Shown here one piece after another: positions 1 through 7,153 of a stretch of 40,926 nucleotides of DNA. Source of the stretch: Campylobacteraceae bacterium. GTDB taxonomy: Bacteria > Campylobacterota > Campylobacteria > Campylobacterales > Sulfurovaceae. Each line of letters starts with the position of its first letter. Position 1 is the first letter of the stretch. The position numbers were made by a program, and so were the translations under genes. The notes beneath the pieces are model-generated. The model worked only from the letters and a program-made list of their open reading frames with translations. It made no database searches and was not told the origin of the DNA. The DNA lies in the NCBI GenBank assembly GCA_026986355.1, contig JALSOO010000105.1, forward strand, positions 1 through 40,926, written 5' to 3'.

Positions 1-219
1 TGCAAGTATAAATCTCAAACAAGTGGCTACATGTTCAAGAGACACTATAAACGACTGTGGAGAATCAATCATTAGATATTCGGTGAAGCAGTAATATTGT
101 TAACTATTAACAACAATTTATGAACGGATAAACCTTCCCCCTACTTTAAAATCAGAGATTATCTCTATACCCCTTCAAACTGCTACTTTTATAACTATTT
201 TTCTATAAAAGGAGACCCT
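1..219. other. Left-edge region without a supportable gene; leader of the ABC fragment
   Basis: No complete gene is visible. Two plus-strand frames are open from the window edge, one to a TAG at 73-75 and one to a TAA at 92-94. Either could be the tail of a gene starting outside the window, but neither peptide is recognisable. The right part looks like a promoter and leader for the following fragment: a small odd palindrome AGAGAT-T-ATCTCT at 154-166, a -10-like TATAAC at 190-195 and a strong GGAG at 211-214. Confidence 0.4.
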
Positions 220-447
220 ATGATTACATTTAATTATCTGTTGGAGCAAGTTAAGCTCTATAGAAATCCTATTATTCTTGCTAATGTTTTAGCCTTAATT
301 GTCACATTTATCTCTGTTCCTATTCCTCTGTTTATTCCATTTTTAGTTGATGAAGTCCTACTTGGAAAAGAGGGTAAGTTTATCGCTTTTATAAACCAAT
401 TTGTGCAGATAAATTCTGCTAATTCTAGCATCCAAATATGGATATAA
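220..447 (+). pseudogene. Truncated ABC exporter (N-terminal transmembrane fragment)
   Basis: This 75-codon ORF starts like an MsbA-type ABC exporter: a short amphipathic lead, then one hydrophobic segment (about residues 18-45, VLALIVTFISVPIPLFIPFL), then VDEVLLGKEGKF, which fits the first extracytoplasmic loop of such proteins. A complete exporter is about 550-600 residues and would carry a Walker A, signature and Walker B; none is present here. The start is well supported by AAAGGAG five bases before the ATG. Homology appears to stop near base 400-430, where sequence resembling a transposase tail begins in another frame. I read it as the 5' remnant of a gene cut by a rearrangement. A functional short peptide is unlikely but cannot be excluded. 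Confidence 0.65.
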
Positions 448-511
448 GCAAGTTGAGATTGCTCAATACCTTGGTTTGTCTAAATCTCATGTTTCTAAGG
501 TATTGAAATAA
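431..511 (+). pseudogene. C-terminal remnant of a REP-associated (Y1/RAYT-type) transposase
   Basis: One frame from about base 431 to a TAA at 509-511 reads SKYGYKQVEIAQYLGLSKSH followed by VSKVLK. This fits the helix-turn-helix-like tail (GYxQxEIAxYLGxSxSxVSKxxK) that I associate with the C-terminus of REP-associated tyrosine transposases in Campylobacterota. The catalytic HUH and Tyr regions are absent, so this is only a scar. It directly abuts the truncated ABC gene and is in a different frame. The family assignment rests on the motif alone. Confidence 0.55.
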
Positions 512-529
512 GTGGAGATTTAACCACTG

Positions 530-553
530 GGGTGTAAAGTTGGGTGTAAAGTT
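530..553. repeat. Perfect 12-bp tandem duplication
   Basis: GGGTGTAAAGTT occurs twice back to back (530-541 and 542-553). It lies between the transposase remnant and the promoter of the nuclease gene, and may be a footprint of the same rearrangement or a repeated regulatory half-site. Confidence 0.8.
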
Positions 554-580
554 GTTTAATGATTTTTTGCTAAGGTGTTC

Positions 581-601
581 TAAAATATGCTACAATAATA
601 T
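581..601 (+). promoter_or_regulatory. Candidate -10 elements for the nuclease gene, no ribosome binding site
   Basis: TAAAAT (581-586) and TACAAT (591-596) are both acceptable sigma70 -10 boxes. The second would start transcription almost on the ATG at 602. No Shine-Dalgarno sequence precedes that ATG, so a leaderless or nearly leaderless message is possible. Confidence 0.35.
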
Positions 602-1324
602 ATGAAAAAAACAAAGAATCAGATAGCACTATTGCTACTACTAATATTTACAGGTTGTGGGGAAGTCACTAAGTTAGGAAATAACAGTATAGACGATACA
701 AATACAAATGTAGATGTAGATATTGTTAATAGTTTTATTAATCGTGAAAAGTGTAATCAAATTATTGATAATGAGTTTATCAAGATATGTTATGACTATA
801 AATTAAAAGGGGCAAAAGCAGTATCTTACACTTTAGATGGAGATTTGGTTAATGAGACAAATATAGTTAAACGACCAAACTTCTATGCAGAGAAGAGTTT
901 GGATAAAAAGTATAGAATCTACACAACTGATTATACAAATTCAGGATATGATAGAGGTCATTTAGCTCCAGATGCTTCATTTGACTGGTCACAAGAGAGT
1001 TTAAATGCTGTCTATACTTTGGCAAATATCATACCCCAAGCTCCACAAGTCAATCGTAATATGTGGTCAAAATTAGAGAAGTTTGCTCGTGATAAAGCTG
1101 TAGAGCTTGGAGAGTTAGATGTGATTAATGTCGTTAAATACTCTAAAAATAGTAAAAAAATAGGAGAGCATAAGATGTCTGTCTCTAGGGGATTTTATAA
1201 AATGCTCTATAATAACAATCTAGGATACCAAGAGTGTTTCTACTACTCTAACCGTTTGAATCTATCTGCTCGTGATGATAGTGTTGATAAACATAAAGTC
1301 TCTTGTGCAGAAGTTGCCTATTGA
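602..1324 (+). CDS. Secreted DNA/RNA non-specific endonuclease (NUC1 family), probable lipoprotein
   Basis: The 240-residue product carries the NUC1 (DNA/RNA non-specific endonuclease) signature: DRGHLAPDAS at residues 117-126 with the general-base histidine at 120, followed by a metal-ligand segment NIIPQAPQVNRNMW (142-155). This family hydrolyses DNA and RNA with a single Mg2+. The N-terminus has a charged start, a Leu/Ile-rich core and FTGC at 16-19, so it is probably exported and lipid-anchored at Cys19; Phe at -3 is not the ideal lipobox residue. Length matches small secreted nucleases. No ribosome binding site precedes the ATG, but no better in-frame start would retain the signal peptide. 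It could serve nutrient scavenging, self-DNA processing or competition; no immunity gene is visible beside it, and periplasmic or surface location would itself protect the cell. Confidence 0.88.
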   Translation: MKKTKNQIALLLLLIFTGCGEVTKLGNNSIDDTNTNVDVDIVNSFINREKCNQIIDNEFIKICYDYKLKGAKAVSYTLDGDLVNETNIVKRPNFYAEKSLDKKYRIYTTDYTNSGYDRGHLAPDASFDWSQESLNAVYTLANIIPQAPQVNRNMWSKLEKFARDKAVELGELDVINVVKYSKNSKKIGEHKMSVSRGFYKMLYNNNLGYQECFYYSNRLNLSARDDSVDKHKVSCAEVAY

Positions 1325-1445
1325 TTTCTTAAATATATCTTCTATGTAGATAAAAAATAGTACCTTTTAGAATAAATTACAATATTATAAAACAATATTT
1401 ATCATATTTTAGATAAAATAGTATTATATTATTACAAGAGGTATT

Positions 1446-3029
1446 ATGTCTATCAATACAAATAAACAAGAGGATATCTATTTACAAGAGTTTTTTAAAA
1501 CTATTTTTGTATATAGAAGCTCTATTGCCTTAACTACTCTATTTTTTATAATTATGGGTGGTATCTACTTCTATATGCAAGTGCCGATTTATAGTGCCTA
1601 CTCTATTTTAAAAGTAAAAGAGTCTCCTGATATAAAGAGTAGAAAATCAATTTTTAACCTTTTTACACTTGGAGTTAATAATAATGTTAAAGAGGATATA
1701 ACTCTTCTTAAGACTTATTATATGAACAATAAAGCAATTAACATATCAAAAGTTGATTTTAAAGTACAATACTACAATAATGGGAGAGAAATCTATAAAA
1801 ATATTCCAATTAAGATAGACAATATAGAGATATTAGATAAAAGATTTTTAGAAGAAAAATTAACTCTTTTTCCTGAAAAAGATGGTTATAAGCTTAAGTT
1901 TAACTACTCATTTATATCAAAACAGAAAAATAAAATTTTAAAAAGAGATATTTTAAGAATAGAACAAAATAGATTATTTAAATATAATGAAGTGATTACA
2001 ACAAAATATTTTAAAATTAGAGTAAATAAATTACTTGATTTTAATATGCCAATAGGTATAAAGATTAATGGAGATAGTAGATATATCTATGAAAATTTTA
2101 TTAAACATAATCTTAAAATATCTCAAATTGAAGAAGAAGTTCCACTTATTAAGATAATATATAAAGACAATATCCAAAAAAGAGCTATTGATTATGTGAA
2201 CTCTTTAACAAATAGTTTTATTAAAGAGAGTATTATAAATAAGAATGAAGAGAACAATAAAATTTTAGATTTTATTAGAGAACAACTTGATATTATGAAA
2301 AATAGATTATCAAAATCTGAAAAAAACTTAGAGAAGTATCGTATATCAAATGAAGTTATTCAACCATCGGTTCAGGCATCTACAATTATCAAAGAGTTAA
2401 GTAATATAGATATTGAAATCTCTAAGAATCAATTAAAAGAGAAGCTTGTTTTAAATCTTATTAAGCTTATAAATCGAAACTACTCTCTTGCTACTATTGC
2501 ACCTTCACTTATGGAGCTTGGAGAAAAACCTACCATAAAACTCGTAGAGACATTACAAGATGCCCAATTAAAGAGAAGTTTACTTCTTACAGAGCTTACA
2601 GAAAATCATCCAAATGTCATATCTATAGAGAGAAAGATAAACGTTACTAGACGTAAAATTAGATTAAATATAAGAAATCTACAAAGATATATAGCACAGA
2701 GAAATAGAGATTTAAAAAAGTTAAAAATTAATTACGAAAAAAGATTAAAAACCCTTCCTTCTAAAGAGAGAAAACTTATCAATATTAAACGTAATGATGT
2801 AGTTAGTTCAAAAATGTATAATTTCCTTTTAGAGAAACAGACAGAAAATGAGATGGCAAAAGTTGCGACTCTATCTAATTATAAAATAATAGACTCTGCA
2901 TATAGTAGTGATATACCAATTAGTCCGAAATTTACAATAATTATTGTAGCATTTACACTTTTAGGACTTATTTTAGGAATAATTATCGCATTTATACGCA
3001 AAGGGATTAAAAAAAACTCTAGCTTTTAG
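1446..3029 (+). CDS. Wzz-like polysaccharide chain-length determinant (co-polymerase)
   Basis: The 527-residue protein has the architecture of polysaccharide co-polymerases: a short cytoplasmic N-terminus, a membrane helix at about 25-44, a long extracytoplasmic part with strongly charged heptad-like helices (about 255-450), and a second membrane helix at about 496-517 preceded by the Pro/Ser-rich PISPKF motif typical of Wzz. No Walker A/B or Tyr-rich tail follows, so it is a PCP without a fused BY-kinase. It should set chain length by acting on the Wzy polymerase in the inner membrane, and the facing polysaccharide cluster holds a Wzy-like gene. AAGAGG precedes the ATG. Transcription is convergent with that cluster, so it is controlled separately. 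Its TAG stop is immediately followed by the stop codon of the opposite-strand gene. Confidence 0.85.
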   Translation: MSINTNKQEDIYLQEFFKTIFVYRSSIALTTLFFIIMGGIYFYMQVPIYSAYSILKVKESPDIKSRKSIFNLFTLGVNNNVKEDITLLKTYYMNNKAINISKVDFKVQYYNNGREIYKNIPIKIDNIEILDKRFLEEKLTLFPEKDGYKLKFNYSFISKQKNKILKRDILRIEQNRLFKYNEVITTKYFKIRVNKLLDFNMPIGIKINGDSRYIYENFIKHNLKISQIEEEVPLIKIIYKDNIQKRAIDYVNSLTNSFIKESIINKNEENNKILDFIREQLDIMKNRLSKSEKNLEKYRISNEVIQPSVQASTIIKELSNIDIEISKNQLKEKLVLNLIKLINRNYSLATIAPSLMELGEKPTIKLVETLQDAQLKRSLLLTELTENHPNVISIERKINVTRRKIRLNIRNLQRYIAQRNRDLKKLKINYEKRLKTLPSKERKLINIKRNDVVSSKMYNFLLEKQTENEMAKVATLSNYKIIDSAYSSDIPISPKFTIIIVAFTLLGLILGIIIAFIRKGIKKNSSF

Positions 3030-3035
3030 CTAGAG
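3017..3035 (-). terminator. Hairpin terminator shared by the two convergent stop codons
   Basis: CTCTAGCT-TTT-AGCTAGAG is an 8-bp stem with a 3-base loop. On the minus strand it is followed by a run of T (complement of the A tract at 3008-3016), which makes a good intrinsic terminator for the polysaccharide cluster. On the plus strand the T tract is poor. Both stop codons (3027-3029 and 3030-3032) lie within the hairpin. Confidence 0.7.
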
Positions 3036-3695
3036 ATAACTCTTTAGCTCTTTTGAAACTTTTGGTAAGTCAGAAAAAATATTTTTATATATTTTACTTT
3101 TTGGAAAAATAACAACCCATGCAGTTATACCTATCAATGTAAAATAGGTCAATATGCTTTGATGCTTAACATACCACTGCTCTAACTCTCCTTTGTATGG
3201 AGCTATTACTTTATCATAAAATTTTAATCTATTTACTTTGTTGTCTAGCATAGACTCCTCATCTCTAAAAACAATTGAACCTATCCCTGATAGACCTGGT
3301 TTTACTTTTAATATGGCTAATTGTGATTTATTTGGAAAGGCAAGAAAACATCTTGATGTTTGTGGTCTTGGCCCTATAATACTCATATCTCCTTTTAAAA
3401 TATTTAGAAGCTGAGGGAGTTCATTTATCTTAGTTTTTCTTAAAAATTTACCAAAAGGTAATACTCTTGGGTCATCTTTGATGGTAACTGTTTGAGTTCC
3501 AATATTTGAACTATTTTTTAACATTGTAGCAAATTTTAGAAGTTCAAATATTTTACCATCTTTCCCAACTCTTCTCTGTTTATAAAAAATCTCTCCTTCT
3601 CCTGTTAATTTTAGAATAATAATTATAGGTATCATTAATGGAGATAAAATCAGTAGTGCTAACCCTGAAAAAATAATATCAAAAAATCTCTGCAT
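3030..3695 (-). CDS. Initiating sugar transferase (monotopic phosphoglycosyl transferase, PglC/WcaJ type)
   Basis: The 221-residue protein matches the bacterial sugar transferase domain: an N-terminal membrane re-entrant segment (about 5-29, with SPLMIP), a KFATM segment, DDPRVLPFGKFLRKT, then ELPQLLNILKGDMSIIGPRP. Family members transfer a sugar-1-phosphate from UDP-sugar to undecaprenyl phosphate and so start a glycan repeat unit. A second hydrophobic stretch at about 180-198 is an addition near the C-terminus. The usual catalytic Asp-Glu pair (SLDELPQ) reads KINELPQ here, with Asn91-Glu92. It is the last gene of the cluster; AAAGGA precedes its ATG and it lies one base after the dehydratase stop. 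With the dehydratase and aminotransferase upstream, its substrate could be a diamino- or amino-dideoxy sugar, by analogy to PglC (inference). Confidence 0.87.
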   Translation of the reverse strand: MQRFFDIIFSGLALLILSPLMIPIIIILKLTGEGEIFYKQRRVGKDGKIFELLKFATMLKNSSNIGTQTVTIKDDPRVLPFGKFLRKTKINELPQLLNILKGDMSIIGPRPQTSRCFLAFPNKSQLAILKVKPGLSGIGSIVFRDEESMLDNKVNRLKFYDKVIAPYKGELEQWYVKHQSILTYFTLIGITAWVVIFPKSKIYKNIFSDLPKVSKELKSYL

Positions 3696-3696
3696 A

Positions 3697-4884
3697 TTAC
3701 ATCCTTTGGTCTAAATATTTACCAGTCTCTTTATGTCCAAAGTCTGGTATCATCTTAAAAAATAGTTTGACAATATCCTCTTTTGACCACTCTCTATTAG
3801 ATTTATACTCTTTTATCGTCTCTATAAACATAGTTAACTTCTCTTCATCATAAATTGGTTTATTTTTTATGACACCTAGATTTTTAAATCTATCCATATC
3901 TAAATTCTCATTATTAGTAAAAAACTCTTCAAAATCCTTCTCTCCTGTGGTATCACTCTCAAAAAAGTAGCATGGCCACTGCTTTGAATCTGGATTTTGT
4001 ATTAAAAACTCTCTTGCCTCTTGTTCACTTTTGCATATATATGGTTCATACCCTAAATAGTTTAAATATTTTATAGCAATATCTGCAAAGGTTATAAGGT
4101 GAAGTTTTTCACTAAGTTTGGGAAAGAATATATCTCTATTTTCACCAAGTAGACAACTCATCAAGCATAACTCTCCACTCTCTTTTGGTGTAACAAAATA
4201 TCGTTTTATATCACTTGGTGCAGAGATAGGTTGTCTTTTTTCTATTCTCTGATTAAATCCATGAAGTAAACTACCATCACTAAATGCCACATTTGCAAAC
4301 CGTGCTGTAGAGATAGGCATCTGTAGACTTCGTTTCATCAAAAACATCTCCATTATTCTTTTACTAGCACCCATCATATTTACAGGATTGGCAGCTTTAT
4401 CAGTAGAGACACAAAAGTATTTTTTTGTACCATTTTCTATAGATTGCCCTATGGTTTTATCTGTATTTTCGATATTTACCTCTATCATTCTCATTAGAGT
4501 AAAGGGGTCTTTTTCACTTCGCACATGTTTTAGTGCTGAAAGATTCAAAACATAATCATATTTTCCATCAGATTTTATAAAAGCATCATACTCAATACTT
4601 CCAATATCAAGTGCAAAAGTTTTAAACTCCCCATCTATATATCCAAAAGAGCTTCGTATATCTCGTACAAGCTCAACCATATTATTTTCACTTATATCTA
4701 CCACATGTAACTTTTTGGGATTTCGTTTAAATATCTCTTTGGTTACAGCTTGACCAATACTACCAGCTCCACCTAGTACTAAAAAAGATGAACTCTCTAC
4801 TATATTATTTAACTCACTCTTATATTTTTCTATATCATCAGCAAAAAGTTCACTATCTCTACCTATTAATTTTAATATATTCAT
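3697..4884 (-). CDS. CapD/PglF-like nucleotide-sugar 4,6-dehydratase
   Basis: The 395-residue protein is a short-chain dehydrogenase of the polysaccharide CapD/FlaA1/PglF group. It has a Rossmann nucleotide-binding loop GGAGSIG (38-44), NLSALKHVRSEKDP in the active-site strand, STDKAANP (160-167) and MGASKR (171-176). In this group the SDR Tyr is replaced by Met (here Met171) and the Lys (175) is kept. Such enzymes convert UDP-GlcNAc to a UDP-4-keto-6-deoxy sugar in the cytoplasm. It lacks the N-terminal membrane helices of PglF and WbpM, and has a C-terminal extension of about 100 residues beyond the core. Start and stop overlap the aminotransferase by ATGA, with AGGAG before the ATG. The next enzyme probably aminates its product. 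The exact stereochemistry (inverting or retaining) cannot be read from sequence. Confidence 0.85.
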   Translation of the reverse strand: MNILKLIGRDSELFADDIEKYKSELNNIVESSSFLVLGGAGSIGQAVTKEIFKRNPKKLHVVDISENNMVELVRDIRSSFGYIDGEFKTFALDIGSIEYDAFIKSDGKYDYVLNLSALKHVRSEKDPFTLMRMIEVNIENTDKTIGQSIENGTKKYFCVSTDKAANPVNMMGASKRIMEMFLMKRSLQMPISTARFANVAFSDGSLLHGFNQRIEKRQPISAPSDIKRYFVTPKESGELCLMSCLLGENRDIFFPKLSEKLHLITFADIAIKYLNYLGYEPYICKSEQEAREFLIQNPDSKQWPCYFFESDTTGEKDFEEFFTNNENLDMDRFKNLGVIKNKPIYDEEKLTMFIETIKEYKSNREWSKEDIVKLFFKMIPDFGHKETGKYLDQRM

Positions 4885-6020
4885 TTTAATTCTCCTAAAT
4901 TTTTTATTAAACTATCACAAACCAAATCTACCTCATCATGTGTCATGGTAGGATATAGTGGCAAGGTTAACTCTCGTGTAGCAATATCCTCTGCGATTGG
5001 TGCTTCATTTAGTCCTATATCTCTAAATGCTGTAAAATCTTTAAATGCAGGGTAGTGTATAGAGGATTGAATACCGTCATCTTTTAGCTTCCCTATAAGT
5101 GCTACTCTATCTATTTCATTATCGAGTAAAATAGGAAAAATATGATAAACAGACTCAATATTTACAATATTAATAAAAGGAATAGTTAACCCCTCAACTC
5201 CTATAAGTCTATCGTGATAGTGTTCTACCAACTCTTCTCTTTTGGCATTGGCTTTTGCTAATTTATCTAGTTGCACTAGACCAAGTGCTGAACGCATCTC
5301 ATCTATACGGTAGTTGAGTCCTGATTGTGCTACATCATATGTTATTGCTCGTCCTTTATGTCTATCTAACGTAAGAGCAGTCATTCCATGGCTTCTAAAA
5401 TATTTTGCTTCTCTATCATATTTTTCACTTTTAGTTATAAGCATTCCACCCTCACCCACTGAAAGGTTTTTATTGGTAAAAAAACTAAAACAGCCATACT
5501 CTCCAAAAGTTCCAACAGCTTTGCCTTTATATCTAGCTTCTGGAGCATGGGCACAATCTTCTATCAAAGCGATATCTCTCTCTTTACAAAGAGCTACTAT
5601 CTCGTCCATCTGACATGGATAACCTGCAAAATGAACTAAAATTACTGCTTTTGTCTTTGGTGTGATAACTTTCTCTATAGTTCTTGCCGAAATATTCCAA
5701 TCATTATAGCTTTCGCAATCTGCTAATATAGGAGTCGCTCCCACCATTCGCACGACATTAATATCTGCTACAAATGTCAAAGCAGGGATAATAACCTCAT
5801 CTCCTTTTTGAATATCTAGTGATAAGAGTGCTATATGAAGTGAAGCAGTTGCACTAGATAGTGCAGTGGCATAAATAGTACCTCCTAGCATCTCTTCAAA
5901 ACTATTTTCAAACTTTTTTGTATTCTCTCCCATTGTTATCCAACCACTATCGACTACATCTTTAACTGCTTGGGATTCTCTCTTATCGTAATTTAATTTA
6001 AATAGTTGTACTTTCCACAT
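4881..6020 (-). CDS. DegT/DnrJ/EryC1 family PLP-dependent sugar aminotransferase
   Basis: At 379 residues this is a normal-length DegT/DnrJ/EryC1/StrS aminotransferase. Visible features are SSATASLHIAL (55-65) binding the PLP phosphate, GDEVIIPALTFVA (73-85), EDCAHA (154-159) with the Asp that contacts the pyridine nitrogen, and FFTNKNLSVGEGGM (180-193) with the Schiff-base lysine at 184. The family aminates a keto-sugar nucleotide using glutamate. Its position directly before the CapD/PglF-like dehydratase suggests formation of a UDP-4-amino-4,6-dideoxy-HexNAc, as by PglE in bacillosamine synthesis or LegC/PseC-like enzymes. The start overlaps the GT4 stop by TAATG, with AGGAG eleven bases upstream of the ATG. 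No acetyltransferase is in the cluster, so either the amine stays free or the acetyltransferase is elsewhere. Confidence 0.88.
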   Translation of the reverse strand: MWKVQLFKLNYDKRESQAVKDVVDSGWITMGENTKKFENSFEEMLGGTIYATALSSATASLHIALLSLDIQKGDEVIIPALTFVADINVVRMVGATPILADCESYNDWNISARTIEKVITPKTKAVILVHFAGYPCQMDEIVALCKERDIALIEDCAHAPEARYKGKAVGTFGEYGCFSFFTNKNLSVGEGGMLITKSEKYDREAKYFRSHGMTALTLDRHKGRAITYDVAQSGLNYRIDEMRSALGLVQLDKLAKANAKREELVEHYHDRLIGVEGLTIPFINIVNIESVYHIFPILLDNEIDRVALIGKLKDDGIQSSIHYPAFKDFTAFRDIGLNEAPIAEDIATRELTLPLYPTMTHDEVDLVCDSLIKNLGELK

Positions 6021-7153
6021 TACTCTTCTCCTAATTTTTGGTATATATCATGATAGTTTTTGACGACTAGATTTAGGTCAAACTCTTTTACTTTCTCTTT
6101 GCTATTTCTTTTAAATCTTTTTAGTCTCTCTTCATCTTCAGCCATATAAATCATAATAGATGAGAGGTCTATGGCATTCTCTACCTCTATAAGTTTTCCA
6201 TTATACTCATCAGATACAACATCTTTGCACCCTGGCATATTTGTTGTAATGAGTGCAAGACCCATGGCAGAGGCTTCAAGTAACACTCTAGGAACACCCT
6301 CTCTATAATAAGTAGGTAATACAAAAACATCAGAGATAGCCATAAGCTCTTTGACATCTTCTCTTCGTCCAAGATAGGTTACAAAACCCTTATATTTATC
6401 TATCTCCTCTTTGGATATAGATTTATCTGTATCTAGTTGACCAACAAGTAGAAAGTTATATTTATAACCCTCTTCATAGCAAAGCTTTGCAGACTTTAGA
6501 TAGTTTATAATTCCTTTCTGTTTTATCATACGACTAACAAGAATAAATGTTTTTCTATCAGAATAGATATTTAGTTCTCTTTTAAGTTTTTCTATCTTCT
6601 TTTTATCTACTTTAGTAGAAAATGATGAGAGGTCTATACCACTACTTTTAATAGTTTTTGATTTATTATCTTCTGATAGTTGATATTTATGAAAATATTT
6701 AGCATCATCATCATTTTGAAATACAGTAAAATTGACCTTATCTTTAATTGATTTTTGAATAAGGTTATAAACTCTCTTTAATAGACTATTTTTGAGGGTA
6801 TCTTCTGTAAAAATACGTCCCATTCCTGTTATAGTTCTGCTTATTTTTATATTGTTTAATCCAATTGAAGCAAGTGGTAGGAATAGTGTTGGTTTGGTAT
6901 CAAAAGCATGAACAATTGTTCCACTCTCTTTTGTTTTTAAAATTTTTCTAAGATTCAAAATAGATTTTATATCAGAAAAAGCTCCAAGCTCTCTTTTAAA
7001 ATTGTACTTTTCATAAGGTATACTATTTTGAATAAACTTATCCTCTCTCTCTGTTCCTATAATATTTATGTTGTATCCTAGCTTTTTAAATTTCTTAGAA
7101 ATCTCTATACGGCTACTAACATCTTCTCCTCCAAGAAAGATTAAATTTCTCAT
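6020..7153 (-). CDS. GT4-family glycosyltransferase
   Basis: This is a GT-B fold glycosyltransferase of about 377 residues. The N-terminal half has the acceptor-domain start MRNLIFLGGEDVSSRI. The C-terminal half has LVSRMIKQKGI (donor domain entry), then YYREGVPRVLLEASAMGL, the E-x7-E motif region that holds the nucleotide sugar in GT4 enzymes. Its role is probably to add a sugar to the lipid-linked primer on the cytoplasmic face. The ORF track begins four codons earlier (MENIM); I prefer the internal ATG because it forms an ATGA overlap with the preceding stop and has GGAGA at good spacing. It is the only recognisable glycosyltransferase besides the initiating enzyme, so the repeat unit is either very short or needs enzymes encoded elsewhere. 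Confidence 0.86.
   Translation of the reverse strand: MRNLIFLGGEDVSSRIEISKKFKKLGYNINIIGTEREDKFIQNSIPYEKYNFKRELGAFSDIKSILNLRKILKTKESGTIVHAFDTKPTLFLPLASIGLNNIKISRTITGMGRIFTEDTLKNSLLKRVYNLIQKSIKDKVNFTVFQNDDDAKYFHKYQLSEDNKSKTIKSSGIDLSSFSTKVDKKKIEKLKRELNIYSDRKTFILVSRMIKQKGIINYLKSAKLCYEEGYKYNFLLVGQLDTDKSISKEEIDKYKGFVTYLGRREDVKELMAISDVFVLPTYYREGVPRVLLEASAMGLALITTNMPGCKDVVSDEYNGKLIEVENAIDLSSIMIYMAEDEERLKRFKRNSKEKVKEFDLNLVVKNYHDIYQKLGEE

Noticed and set aside
602-1324. Toxin with linked immunity gene
   Set aside because: The nuclease has an export signal and no adjacent small gene that could encode an immunity protein, so a toxin-immunity claim is not supported.
5314-5613. 99-codon plus-strand ORF inside the aminotransferase
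   Set aside because: Antisense to the active-site region of a clear DegT-family gene; no start signal.
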